A stretch of 64,000 nt of DNA, from contig JAEWPQ010000060.1 of assembly GCA_023460575.1 (NCBI GenBank), forward strand, positions 31,627 to 95,626, written 5' to 3'. Of this stretch, positions 8,655 to 17,457 are shown in pieces; the first letter of the stretch is position 1; each line of letters starts with the position of its first letter. Source of the stretch: Bacillota bacterium (lineage in GTDB: Bacteria > Bacillota > Clostridia > Lachnospirales > Lachnospiraceae). Both the position numbers and the translations under genes were made by a program. Under the pieces are notes generated by a model. The model was not told the origin of the DNA. It saw only the letters and a program-made list of their open reading frames with translations, and searched no databases.

Positions 8655-8673
8655 TTAAATGAACATTCACTTA
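8655..8673 (-). promoter_or_regulatory. Second TetR-type operator, upstream of lon
   Basis: Read on the minus strand, TAAGTGAATGTTCATTTAA matches the tetR operator TAAGTGAACGATCGTTTAT at 15 of 19 positions and contains the inverted half-sites TGAA/TTCA. It lies 26 bases before the lon start codon. Confidence 0.7.
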
Positions 8674-8698
8674 AAATACGCACAGAAAGGATAAAACT

Positions 8699-11116
8699 AT
8701 GAAAAATTATAATGATAATAATCTGGGTATAATTGTTCCGGTTTTTAATAAAGTTTTATTGCCTGGTGTCGCGACAATAATACATCTGGAACATTTAAAT
8801 GAAAGACAGATCATGAGCCTGGCAGAGGAAGAAATCGTAAAGATTGCGCTGCCGCTGAAACAGGATTCTGGCCCGGAAGATAAGAAGGAAGATGATTTTC
8901 ACCGGATCGGAGTTACCTTTTCCATAAATTCAGTGGAACAGACGGAAAAGGGGGTTCGCCTGTCAGTGGAACTTGGTGACAGAATCCTGGTAAAACAGAT
9001 CAGCGAAGACAAAGGAGTTTTATACGCAGCATTTGAGGAAGCGCCGGATCTTGCAGATCTTAATGAGGGCAGCCTTAAGGAAATGCTGGGATATATTAAA
9101 AAGGTCAGCAATGATATCAGCAGTAAATTTACAGGCGGTGAACAGTATCAGCGGATTGTAAACGGTTTTCATGATATCAATACACTGGTGATGTATTTGT
9201 CCCAGTTTATACAGATATCACCGGAGGAGCGTTATCAGCTGTTAGAAATCCAGTCCTTAAAGGAAAGAAGCCTCCGTTTCATGGATCATATACTGAAGCA
9301 GAAGGAAATGATCGAGCTGCAGATGCAGGTAACTGAGAAGTTTTCTGAAAGAGCCAATAAAAGCTATCGGGAAGCAGTTTTAAGAGAACAGTTAAAGGCC
9401 ATTCAGGAAGAATTAAACGAAGGAAAGGAAGGGGACGGTAAGAAGGACAACGATTACCGTACAAAGATTGAAGAAGCCGGCATGCCCCAGGAAATAAAGG
9501 AATCAGCCTTGGAAGAATATGAAAAAATGGAGGAACAGGGACCAAACCAGCCGGATTATAAGGTGATGCGCAATTATCTGGATTTGCTGGTTAAACTGCC
9601 CTGGAAAAAACAGCCTGCAAAATCCGTTGATTTAGACGGAGCAAGGAAAATTCTTAATGAGAGGCATTACGGTCTTGATAAAGTAAAGGACAGAATCATA
9701 CAGCATCTGGCAGTTATGGAGCTGAACAAAGAAAAGAAAGGCTCCATACTCTTACTGGTGGGTCCTCCCGGAACAGGAAAGACCAGTCTTGGCAAAAGTA
9801 TTGCCGAGGCTCTTGGCAGACCCTATACCAGATTAAGTCTTGGCGGCGTGAGAGACGAGTCGGAGATCAGAGGGCACCGGAGGACCTACGTAGGAGCCAT
9901 GCCAGGAAGGATTATTCAAAGCATGAAGAAAGCAGGCGCTACCAATCCGGTAATGGTACTGGATGAAGTGGATAAGCTGATGTCAGGAGGATACAGCGGA
10001 GATCCTGCCAGTGCGCTCCTTGAAGTACTTGATCCGGAGCAAAACAACACGTTTACGGACCACTATATGGATGTGCCCTACGATTTATCTGATGTATTTT
10101 TCATTGCTACAGCAAACTCCTTAGAGACAATACCGGGACCGCTGCTTGACAGAATGGAAGTAATCAGCATCACAAGCTATACAGCAGATGAAAAGTTTCA
10201 TATTGGAAAAGATCATCTGATCCCGGAAGTATTAAAAGAACATGGACTGACTTCAAAAGAGCTTGTAATCGCAGAGGAAGTGCTGAAAGCAGTCATTAAT
10301 GATTACACCATGGAAGCCGGAGTCAGAGGCCTGAAAAAACAGCTCTCATCTCTTGCCAGAACTGCTGCAGAAAGAATCGTATCCAAAAAGACTGATATTC
10401 CAGTTGTTGTAAAGGCTGATGATCTGGAAGACCTCCTTGGAAGAAAAGTATCCCGTCATGAGAAGGCACAGCCGGACAACCCGCCTGGTGTAGTAACCGG
10501 GCTGGCCTGGACACCGGTAGGAGGGGAGATTTTATTCATCGAAGCGGCGGATATGCCGGGAAACGGCAATATCATATTAACCGGAAAGCTGGGAGATGTG
10601 ATGAAGGAATCCGCCAGAATTTCCTTAAGCCTTTTAAAATCCAGACTGCCTCTTAATACCTTTAATTTTAAAGAAAGAGATCTTCATATTCATGTTCCGT
10701 CAGGTGCGGTACCAAAGGACGGTCCTTCCGCAGGAATCGCTCTCTTTACTGCACTGGCATCCTTAGTCACAGGCAGTAAAGTGGATTCCAGACTTGCCAT
10801 GACTGGTGAAATCACGTTAAGAGGAGCCGTATTACCCATAGGCGGACTGAAAGAAAAGCTTCTGGGGGCCCAGAGAGCAGGAATTAAGAAGGTTTTGATT
10901 CCTCAGGACAATGTGATTGATTTAAAGGAGGTGCCGGAAGAGACCAAAGAGGGGCTTACCATCGTTGCGGTGGAGACCATTGAAGATGTTATAAGAGAAA
11001 CCATAGGAATTGCGCTGCCCCGGATGGAGCAGGTGCTTCTGCCAAAAGAAGGAGCAGGGCGGTTGTTTGAAACTATTGAGCCAATGAAAAACAATATCAG
11101 AAGAGAGGTAATTTAA
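8699..11116 (+). CDS. lon: ATP-dependent protease Lon (LonA type)
   Basis: 805-residue cytoplasmic AAA+ protease. The N-terminal substrate-recruitment domain spans about 1-200 and a coiled coil follows (KEMIELQMQVTEKFSERANK region). The AAA+ module has Walker A GPPGTGKTS near residue 354 and Walker B VMVLDEVDK. The C-terminal protease domain has the Ser-Lys dyad S677 (KDGPSAG) and K720 (GGLKEK), 43 residues apart as in E. coli Lon. RBS AGAAAGGA. It sits in a unit with tetR upstream and a DUF1858 gene immediately downstream; a TetR-type operator in the leader suggests inducible expression, unlike a housekeeping heat-shock lon. A second, clp-clustered lon may exist elsewhere. Confidence 0.95.
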   Translation: MKNYNDNNLGIIVPVFNKVLLPGVATIIHLEHLNERQIMSLAEEEIVKIALPLKQDSGPEDKKEDDFHRIGVTFSINSVEQTEKGVRLSVELGDRILVKQISEDKGVLYAAFEEAPDLADLNEGSLKEMLGYIKKVSNDISSKFTGGEQYQRIVNGFHDINTLVMYLSQFIQISPEERYQLLEIQSLKERSLRFMDHILKQKEMIELQMQVTEKFSERANKSYREAVLREQLKAIQEELNEGKEGDGKKDNDYRTKIEEAGMPQEIKESALEEYEKMEEQGPNQPDYKVMRNYLDLLVKLPWKKQPAKSVDLDGARKILNERHYGLDKVKDRIIQHLAVMELNKEKKGSILLLVGPPGTGKTSLGKSIAEALGRPYTRLSLGGVRDESEIRGHRRTYVGAMPGRIIQSMKKAGATNPVMVLDEVDKLMSGGYSGDPASALLEVLDPEQNNTFTDHYMDVPYDLSDVFFIATANSLETIPGPLLDRMEVISITSYTADEKFHIGKDHLIPEVLKEHGLTSKELVIAEEVLKAVINDYTMEAGVRGLKKQLSSLARTAAERIVSKKTDIPVVVKADDLEDLLGRKVSRHEKAQPDNPPGVVTGLAWTPVGGEILFIEAADMPGNGNIILTGKLGDVMKESARISLSLLKSRLPLNTFNFKERDLHIHVPSGAVPKDGPSAGIALFTALASLVTGSKVDSRLAMTGEITLRGAVLPIGGLKEKLLGAQRAGIKKVLIPQDNVIDLKEVPEETKEGLTIVAVETIEDVIRETIGIALPRMEQVLLPKEGAGRLFETIEPMKNNIRREVI

Positions 11117-11320
11117 ATGAATCTTACAGTGACAAAGGAAACATTAATCGGAGAGATCTTAGAAGCTGACCGTACCACAGCACCATACTTTTTTGAAATG
11201 GGAATGCATTGCCTCGGCTGTCCTTCCTCCACCATGGAAAGTCTGGAAGAAGCCTGTATGGTACACGGAGTTCCTGTTGAGGAGCTGGTAGAAAAATTAA
11301 ATGGACATATGTCCAGATAG
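11117..11320 (+). CDS. DUF1858 domain protein (redox-disulfide type)
   Basis: 67-residue protein with DUF1858 features: VTKETLIGEILE start, then a helix and the dicysteine turn HCLGCPSS. Such proteins are called hybrid-cluster-associated redox disulfide proteins. Its ATG follows the lon stop codon with no gap, and AGAGG lies inside the lon end, so translation is coupled to lon. No hybrid cluster protein gene is in view. A role in thiol-redox or Fe-S chemistry linked to Lon is only inferred. Confidence 0.85.
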   Translation: MNLTVTKETLIGEILEADRTTAPYFFEMGMHCLGCPSSTMESLEEACMVHGVPVEELVEKLNGHMSR

Positions 11321-11332
11321 ATGATATTTGTA

Positions 11333-11375
11333 AAATCCCCCGTTCTGCAGGCATATACTGCAGTACGGGGGATTT
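11333..11375. terminator. Terminator of the tetR-lon unit
   Basis: Eleven-base stem AAATCCCCCGT / ACGGGGGATTT with internal CTGCAG pairing in the loop. It lies between convergent genes and may work in both directions. Confidence 0.75.
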
Positions 11376-11385
11376 ACAGTTGTAT

Positions 11386-11775
11386 TTAAATATCACTGTC
11401 TCCAAGCATTGCTTCCGCCATGCTCTCATATCCGTAGACTCCTGATACATAACGCAGTCCATCTGATATTTCAGATTTAGAAAAATCGTGGTTATCTAAA
11501 AATTCTCCATCTTTATCATTTAACGTGTAATAGAACATCAAAGCCAGTTTTAAGTATTCCATATCTTCTGGATCAAGTTCATCCAGAAGAGTATTCTCGG
11601 CTTCATTAATGGAGCCGTCCTCAATCAGCTTTTTCAGTTCTTCGAATTTTTCTTCCATATCCCGGCTTTTAAAAGCCCTGTCGTCATTTTTTCCCAGCTC
11701 TATGTTGAAAATCAGTTTTAACAGTGTACTCACCATTCCATTATTGATCCGGGTAGCGTAATCATCTGTCAGCAT
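11386..11775 (-). CDS. DUF6483 family protein
   Basis: 129-residue acidic, helical, soluble protein. The order is a D-rich start (MLTDDYATRINN), a helix around LLKLIFNIELG, and the segment INEAENTLLDELDPEDMEY, which resembles the DUF6483 family found in Clostridia. No enzyme motif is visible. It stands alone between two terminators. Confidence 0.6.
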   Translation of the reverse strand: MLTDDYATRINNGMVSTLLKLIFNIELGKNDDRAFKSRDMEEKFEELKKLIEDGSINEAENTLLDELDPEDMEYLKLALMFYYTLNDKDGEFLDNHDFSKSEISDGLRYVSGVYGYESMAEAMLGDSDI

Positions 11776-11904
11776 AACATTCTCCTATTCTGATTCTGAA
11801 TTATTTTTTTATAATTTTCCGGCAAGAATTACTGTATCATAACAGATAAAAAAAGTAAAGAATATCATTGTTTTCGTATTATTGCAGCATCCGGATGATG
11901 AAAA

Positions 11905-11938
11905 ACGTACATGACTCAGTAAACCGGGTCATGTACGT
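11905..11938. terminator. Terminator downstream of first chemoreceptor gene
   Basis: Perfect 11-bp stem ACGTACATGAC / GTCATGTACGT with a 12-base loop. An A-tract on its left gives a T tail on the minus strand (TTTTT), suiting the chemoreceptor gene; CTCTTTTT follows on the plus strand. Confidence 0.85.
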
Positions 11939-11957
11939 CTCTTTTTGCTGCTGAAAT

Positions 11958-14189
11958 TTAATACTTAAAATCTGCGTTTGTTTCAAAGATCTCAGAAGAC
12001 GGTCTGTCACTGTGATCTGCCAGGCCGGATACACATGCTGACTGGTCTTTCTCATTCTCCTTATCATTTGCCAACTGGAATTTGCCTACCAGAGATTTTA
12101 AATTCACAGCCTGTGCAGACAATTCCTCTGAAGTTGCGGCACTTTCTTCCGAAGTTGCGGAAGTCGTTTGGACGACAGCTGAGATCTGGTCAATTCCGGC
12201 TGTAACCTGTGTAATGGCTTCGGCCTGTACATTAGATGCCTCTGCAATTTCAGCGATTTTACCAGTGGAGATTTCTGATTTCTGAACAACCATCCCAAGA
12301 GCCTGTGCCGTTTCATCAGCAATTTTGGTTCCGTTTCCAATTGCAGATATGGCATTTTCAATGAGTGCGGTGGTGTTTTTAGCTGCTTCCGCTGATTTGC
12401 CTGCCAGGTTTCGCACTTCGTCAGCGACTACCGCAAATCCCTTGCCTGCAGATCCGGCTCTCGCTGCCTCCACGGCTGCGTTAAGAGCAAGAATATTAGT
12501 CTGAAAAGCAATATCATCAATTGTTTTTATAATTTTACCAATTTCATTTGATGTATTTGCAATCTCATTCATTGCTTCAGTCATTTCTTTCATTTTCTGA
12601 TTGCTCTCGCTGATTCCATTGCCTGCTTCCTGAGAAAGGGAATTCGCCTCAACAGCGTTTGCAGCGTTTTGTTTGATACGTTCTGAAATTTCTGTAATTG
12701 TTGCAGACAGTTCTTCTATGGAAGAGGCCTGCTCGGTCGCTCCCTGGCTGAGTGCCTGAGAAGCATCAGCTACCTGGGAGGCACCTGTGGATACCTGTTC
12801 AGAGGCTTCGTCAATTTCCAGAAGAGTAGTGCTTAAATTCAGGCGGATGTTATGCATTGCCTCATAAATATAACGGTAATCACCGGTGTATTTATCCTGG
12901 CAGTCAGATTCAACTTGAAAGTTGCCCTGGCTCATTTCGCCAAGCAGATAATTAATATCCTGAATGATACGCTTCAAATTCTGACCCATTTCCACAAATG
13001 TTTTTGATAACAGGCCAATCTCATCATTGCTTTTGATTTCCACCTGAACATCTAAGTTACCGGCCGCAATGTTCTGTGCAGCTGCCACAACTCCATCAAT
13101 CGGCTTTAATGTCCTGCGTAAAAATACGACAACTACTGAATTAATAAAAATAAGGGACAAAAGTGCCAGTACAATCATGACAATAACACTTCTTACCACA
13201 TCCTTATACAGATCGCTTCTGTCAAGACTGCTTGAGGCCCACCAGGTCTGGGATCCGCAGGTAATAGGGTAGTAATGCCTGGTCTCCAGAGAACCGTCCG
13301 CTTTTCTTGTAGTAATGTGGAATTCTTTTTTATTTTCCTGCATCTTCACGATCTTTGCATATTCTGATGAGGGAATTAAGTCTTCCAGCTTTTTTCCGAT
13401 ATTGTCACTTGATTTACTGTCAAAAGCAATCATATTTCCTTCCGTACAGATGTCCACGTACATGGAAGGGTACTTGGCATCCGTGGTTTTGATTCTGGAA
13501 AAATTAGATACGTTAATATCTGCCAGAATAACACCGATTACATTGTCTCCATTCATAATTGGATATGCAATGGTACTCATCATCGTCCCTTTGTAATCAA
13601 AAGGATCAGTCAGGTATGGAGCTTTTGTTTCCCGTGCTACCCGGTAATAATCCTGATTGGAGTATTCACTGTAAACTCCAAGAGACTGGGCCGTGTTATT
13701 TTTTGCATTGTCACGGTCAACATATACGGAGTAATCTTTGACTGCAGGATCGAATTGTCCAGGCTCAAAAAAAGCGCCTACACCATATAGGGAATCATTG
13801 TTATTAAGAGCTGCCCAGGCTGAATTCGCAATATAGTTCTCCACTTCATAATTGACTTCTTTCAGCTGGGCATTGTATAGTTTGCTTTTACGGTTGATGT
13901 TTTTCCAGTCACTGGCGGCTTCCCCGCCGTTATAAACGCGGTTTAAGTAATCCTGTAAATCCTTGGCAGTGCCAGATGCATCATCGATAATAGATTGAAC
14001 CATGAGACCATTCTGAGCGGCAATTCCCGTAAACTCGCCATTGATGGCTTTGGAAATTGCATTGCTGGCAAGTATGGCGGAGATTGAAATCAGTAAGGTT
14101 AAACTCATAATCAGTATGATGCCTGTGGCAATGGATGTCTTTACCGCAAGCTTCATATCATTAAAATTAATTTTTTTCTTATTCTTCAT
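11958..14189 (-). CDS. Methyl-accepting chemotaxis protein with dCache sensor
   Basis: 743-residue membrane receptor. Transmembrane helix 1 is near residues 17-39. A large extracytoplasmic dCache-type sensor follows, with the motif YYRVARETKAPYLTDPFDY. Transmembrane helix 2 is near 330-358, then HAMP (RRTLKPIDGVVAAAQNIAAG). The signalling hairpin tip is DIAFQTNILALNAAVEAARA. No C-terminal CheR-binding pentapeptide is seen. It signals ligand binding to CheA through CheW. The ligand is unknown; dCache sensors often bind amino acids or carboxylates. Confidence 0.93.
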   Translation of the reverse strand: MKNKKKINFNDMKLAVKTSIATGIILIMSLTLLISISAILASNAISKAINGEFTGIAAQNGLMVQSIIDDASGTAKDLQDYLNRVYNGGEAASDWKNINRKSKLYNAQLKEVNYEVENYIANSAWAALNNNDSLYGVGAFFEPGQFDPAVKDYSVYVDRDNAKNNTAQSLGVYSEYSNQDYYRVARETKAPYLTDPFDYKGTMMSTIAYPIMNGDNVIGVILADINVSNFSRIKTTDAKYPSMYVDICTEGNMIAFDSKSSDNIGKKLEDLIPSSEYAKIVKMQENKKEFHITTRKADGSLETRHYYPITCGSQTWWASSSLDRSDLYKDVVRSVIVMIVLALLSLIFINSVVVVFLRRTLKPIDGVVAAAQNIAAGNLDVQVEIKSNDEIGLLSKTFVEMGQNLKRIIQDINYLLGEMSQGNFQVESDCQDKYTGDYRYIYEAMHNIRLNLSTTLLEIDEASEQVSTGASQVADASQALSQGATEQASSIEELSATITEISERIKQNAANAVEANSLSQEAGNGISESNQKMKEMTEAMNEIANTSNEIGKIIKTIDDIAFQTNILALNAAVEAARAGSAGKGFAVVADEVRNLAGKSAEAAKNTTALIENAISAIGNGTKIADETAQALGMVVQKSEISTGKIAEIAEASNVQAEAITQVTAGIDQISAVVQTTSATSEESAATSEELSAQAVNLKSLVGKFQLANDKENEKDQSACVSGLADHSDRPSSEIFETNADFKY

Positions 14190-14483
14190 CTAAATGCTCC
14201 CTCAAATTAAAAAAATAGTAAAAAAGACTTCCCTCCTGTGCACCGGTAATATAGTGATTGCTGACATGGAAAAGTTTACCAGTTATCGCATAAAAATAAA
14301 CTGCATCAAATGCAGCCGTTTTTTTACCTATATAAAAATGACCTCCTTTCCTGCCATTAGTTTCATTTTAATTAACTATCAACTATTAATCGACACAATG
14401 TGACGTTTTGTTAATAGAAAATTTATAAAAAATGATACTATAATTATGAGGATTAAGGGAAAATAAAATAATTACAACGGTTA

Positions 14484-14506
14484 TATGCATAATTGTATTA
14501 TGCATA
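14484..14506. repeat. Inverted repeat in the 333-base gap between chemoreceptor and chrA genes
   Basis: TATGCATAA (14484-14492) and TTATGCATA (14498-14506) form a 9-bp perfect inverted repeat with a 5-base spacer, just past the stop of the second chromate-type gene. It may be a weak terminator or a binding site. The rest of the gap 14190-14522 is AT-rich and must hold the chemoreceptor promoter; I see no gene in it. Confidence 0.45.
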
Positions 14507-14522
14507 AAGGGGATAATTTACT

Positions 14523-15095
14523 TTATACACCAGGCGCGATAAGCTGAACAGCCATCTCCGCTATTCCACACAAAACCATAACGAGAATGGGATCTTTCTT
14601 TTTCTTTTGAAGGAGAAATAATGCAGCGGCAAAATAGAGTACCGGACGAAGCTTAACCTGATCAGGCGGAAAAGAGATGATACCGGATGGGAAAACAGCT
14701 GGAAGCAGAATATCAAATCCGGCGACCGCTATCATGGATACGACTGCCGGGCGGAGACTTTCCAGTATATTCTGGAGAATGCTTAAATTCTTATATCGGT
14801 TATAAGCCCAGGATAAAAAGGTGACAAACAGACAGGAGGGAAGGATGCAGCCCAGAGTCGCAAAAAAAGCTCCGGATATCCCGGCAATCTGGTTTCCGAC
14901 GAAGGTTGCAGAATTAATGGCAACTGGTCCTGGTGTCATCTGTGAAATGGTAATCAAATCGGTAAAATCTTTCATAGTGAGCCACTGATAATTGTAAATG
15001 ATCTGCTGCTTGATTAGCGGCATGGCAGCATAGCCGCCTCCGAAGCTGAATGCTCCAATTTGAAAAAATGCCAAAAACAGTTTTAAATAAATCAT
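14523..15095 (-). CDS. Chromate transporter family protein, second half-size subunit
   Basis: 190 residues, a single CHR domain: the FSFGGGYAAMPLIKQQI signature near the N-terminus, then QMTPGPVAINSATFVG and several hydrophobic helices. Short CHR proteins work as pairs of tandem genes with opposite membrane orientation. The upstream partner ends 2 bases before this start. Experimentally tested family members export chromate, but the physiological anion in gut or soil Clostridia is unknown. Confidence 0.88.
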   Translation of the reverse strand: MIYLKLFLAFFQIGAFSFGGGYAAMPLIKQQIIYNYQWLTMKDFTDLITISQMTPGPVAINSATFVGNQIAGISGAFFATLGCILPSCLFVTFLSWAYNRYKNLSILQNILESLRPAVVSMIAVAGFDILLPAVFPSGIISFPPDQVKLRPVLYFAAALFLLQKKKKDPILVMVLCGIAEMAVQLIAPGV

Positions 15096-15097
15096 AA

Positions 15098-15667
15098 TTA
15101 TGCCTCATTTCTAAGTTTTCTGATGATAGTCCTGCATATGCCGGCCAGTGCTGCAGCCAAAATGATATAGATCACATTTACGTGATAAAAATAAGCCGCA
15201 ACAAAGGAAACTGCCATAAGGAAGAGAAGAAGCGGATCTTTTTGTTTTACCACATCACTTCCCATATCGTAAACAACGGAAAGAATTACAGCACCAACGC
15301 CTGCTGTCATACCGTTTAACATAGCCTGTATCATATGATTTTCTTTGAAAGCGGTGTAAAAAAAGGAGATAACAGTGAGTATAACAAAAGGCGGGATCAC
15401 TGCTCCCAGAACGGCACAAAAAACGCCGGGCAATCCGGCCAGTTTATATCCGACGACTATAGCGCCATTGACAGCAATTGCTCCTGGTGAGGACTGTGCG
15501 ATAGCTACCAGGTCAAGCATTTCCTGCTGGTCAATCCAGTGAAGTTCATCAACAAATTTCTTCTTCAGCAGAGTGACAATTACGTAGCCGCCACCAAAGG
15601 TAAAAGTACTTAAATAAATTGTAGATAAGAATATTTTGCCTAGTATTTTTCTGTTCATCTGTCTCAT
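15098..15667 (-). CDS. Chromate transporter family protein, first half-size subunit
   Basis: 189 residues, the partner of the next gene. CHR signature FTFGGGYVIVTLLKKKFV and the second conserved stretch IAQSSPGAIAVNGAIVVGYK are clear, followed by four or five hydrophobic helices. It is the second gene of a minus-strand unit (unknown protein, CHR1, CHR2) divergent from a LysR regulator that probably controls it. Confidence 0.88.
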   Translation of the reverse strand: MRQMNRKILGKIFLSTIYLSTFTFGGGYVIVTLLKKKFVDELHWIDQQEMLDLVAIAQSSPGAIAVNGAIVVGYKLAGLPGVFCAVLGAVIPPFVILTVISFFYTAFKENHMIQAMLNGMTAGVGAVILSVVYDMGSDVVKQKDPLLLFLMAVSFVAAYFYHVNVIYIILAAALAGICRTIIRKLRNEA

Positions 15668-15676
15668 TTCCTTTTC

Positions 15677-16183
15677 CTAATCTGTTATAAATTCATTCTC
15701 TTTATCTAAGTATCTGCAGAATATAAAGAGCCCCATTAAAATAAAAGGAGAAAAAACCGGATCTGCCTCCACATACCAGCCGCCGCCCTCTGTGCAGTGT
15801 TCCAGCCTGACCGCCACCCAGCTGTTATCATCCATAATACAGAATTCCCGGGTACTTCTCATGAACAGATCATAAAGCCTGAGCTCCATTGTAAGTCTGA
15901 TCTGATTTACTGACATTCCGCTCAGTAAAGACAGATTATCGGAGTGTATGGGAATGCCGGATAAAATAGTCTGATTGAGAGGATCTGAAAGTACGTAAAT
16001 CCGTTTCCCGTTGATTTCCCCGCCCGGACAGTTCTTAATATCTGCATATAATTTAATTCTGCCGTCAGGAGAAAGAATGATTTTTTTTATGGGATAATAG
16101 GGAGTTTTCAGGGAGGCCAGCTTTGCACCGGGTCTTCCGTTATCAATCTGATATAGTTTTCCGGCTTTTATTAAATATTTCAT
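15677..16183 (-). CDS. Unknown protein in chromate-transporter operon
   Basis: 168 residues, not firmly recognised. It is beta-rich with alternating hydrophobic strands (KYLIKAGKLYQIDN, KIYVLSDP-like segments) and ends with a hydrophobic helix (FSPFILMGLFIFCRYLDKEN). The overall pattern, a strand barrel closed by one hydrophobic helix, faintly recalls LURP-one/tubby-like proteins, but this is a guess. ATG 16183 was preferred because AAAGGAAG lies six bases upstream; the longer frame start at 16210 has no RBS. It is the first gene of the unit, nine bases before CHR1, so a role with the transporter is likely. Confidence 0.6.
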   Translation of the reverse strand: MKYLIKAGKLYQIDNGRPGAKLASLKTPYYPIKKIILSPDGRIKLYADIKNCPGGEINGKRIYVLSDPLNQTILSGIPIHSDNLSLLSGMSVNQIRLTMELRLYDLFMRSTREFCIMDDNSWVAVRLEHCTEGGGWYVEADPVFSPFILMGLFIFCRYLDKENEFITD

Positions 16184-16329
16184 AGAAACTTCCTTTCGTG
16201 CAGGTTGCAAGAGCTGTTAACATGTTGTCATTTCTTCTTTCCAGTATAGCACTTGCCCGTTTATAATTAAAATAGTATAATTTTATTAATAACATATGAA
16301 ATTAGCTATAATAAATCGGAGGTTTTACT

Positions 16330-17241
16330 ATGTCAATCCGTCATCTGCGTATATTCCTCACTGTGTGTGAATGTAATAACAGTATAACCAGAGCAGCAAA
16401 AAAACTATATATGACACAGCCGTCGGTTTCTGTAGCCATACAGGAACTGGAAAAGTATTATGGAATCATATTGTTTGACCGCATTTCCCGGAGGCTTTAT
16501 TTAACTGAGGCTGGAAGACAGTTTCTGGAATATGCACAGCGCATATTTGCGCTGCTTGATGATATGGAAAAGGGCATCAGAAACTGGGACACCATCGGTA
16601 TTTTGCGTGTTGGGGCAAGCATTACCATTGGTTCCCAGTTTATGCCAAGCTATGTGGAGAAGTTTTCCACCATATATCCGGAAGCGGAAGTACAGGTGTT
16701 TATAGGAACCTCCCATCAGCTGGAGCAGAAGCTTTTAAACAACGAACTGGATTTTGCGCTGGTGGAGCGCCCGGTACATGAAAACTCTCTTGTTGCGGAA
16801 CCTTATATGGAGGACTCACTGGTCGTGATTGCTCCTGGCCGTTCGCCCTATTACCCGGGGCAGGTGCTGAAAAAGGAGGAGTTAAGCAGACAGAAATTTC
16901 TTTTGCGTGAGCATGGAAGCGGGACCAGAGAGCTGTTTGAAGAGGTGATGGAAAAGGAAGAAATTACGGTTAAGCCGGTATGGGAGGGGATGAGTACAAC
17001 CGCGCTGGTGAATGCAGTGATTCATGGACTGGGAATTGCGGTGGTTCCAAGACGTATGGTATCTGGTCCATTGGAGAGAAAGCTGGTTTACCCCCTTAAG
17101 ATAGAAGGGGCAGAGTTTAAAAGATGTTTCTATATTGTTCATCATAAGGACAAGCTTTTAACAAGAACTTTTCAGGAATTTATTGATTTATGCAGATGCT
17201 ATGAACTTGATTATCCACTGCCGAAATACAATGGACTTTAA
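16330..17241 (+). CDS. LysR family transcriptional regulator
   Basis: 303 residues. The N-terminal winged HTH (MSIRHLRIFLTVCECNNSIT, AAKKLYMTQPSVSVAIQELE) and the type-2 periplasmic-binding-like effector domain from about residue 90 (GILRVGASITIGSQFMPSYV; GLGIAVVPRRMV near the end) are typical. RBS GGAGG is upstream. It is divergently transcribed from the chromate-type operon, the classical arrangement for LysR control, with about 146 bases shared between the starts. The inducer is unknown. Confidence 0.93.
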   Translation: MSIRHLRIFLTVCECNNSITRAAKKLYMTQPSVSVAIQELEKYYGIILFDRISRRLYLTEAGRQFLEYAQRIFALLDDMEKGIRNWDTIGILRVGASITIGSQFMPSYVEKFSTIYPEAEVQVFIGTSHQLEQKLLNNELDFALVERPVHENSLVAEPYMEDSLVVIAPGRSPYYPGQVLKKEELSRQKFLLREHGSGTRELFEEVMEKEEITVKPVWEGMSTTALVNAVIHGLGIAVVPRRMVSGPLERKLVYPLKIEGAEFKRCFYIVHHKDKLLTRTFQEFIDLCRCYELDYPLPKYNGL

Positions 17242-17288
17242 AAATAAACACTAATTTATGCAACTAATTGCAGGAGTATTTAGTTATA

Positions 17289-17345
17289 TTTACAACGACA
17301 TTTTTGGATGATATAATCTGTTTCACAATATACAAACGTTTGTAT
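17289..17345 (+). promoter_or_regulatory. Promoter and LacI-type operator before the DapA-like gene
   Basis: -35 TTTACA (17289-17294), 17-base spacer, -10 TATAAT (17312-17317). Thirteen bases downstream is the perfect 16-bp palindrome ATACAAACGTTTGTAT (17330-17345) with the central CG typical of LacI/GalR operators. A degenerate copy lies in the promoter of the LacI gene at 19988. Confidence 0.82.
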
Positions 17346-17457
17346 CAAAATAAAATTGTATATTTTATCCAACCTGGGTGGAAAATCATTCATATGTATG
17401 GCGCAATACATGTGAAAACCGATTCATTACATTCTTGCATAAAAAGGAGATAAAAAA

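Noticed and set aside
14194..14403. 69-residue open frame in the gap before the first chemoreceptor
   Set aside because: Lacks an RBS, has mixed composition and occupies the region needed for the chemoreceptor promoter.
17268..17453. 61-residue open frame before the DapA-like gene
   Set aside because: Overlaps the promoter and the LacI-type operator and has no RBS.
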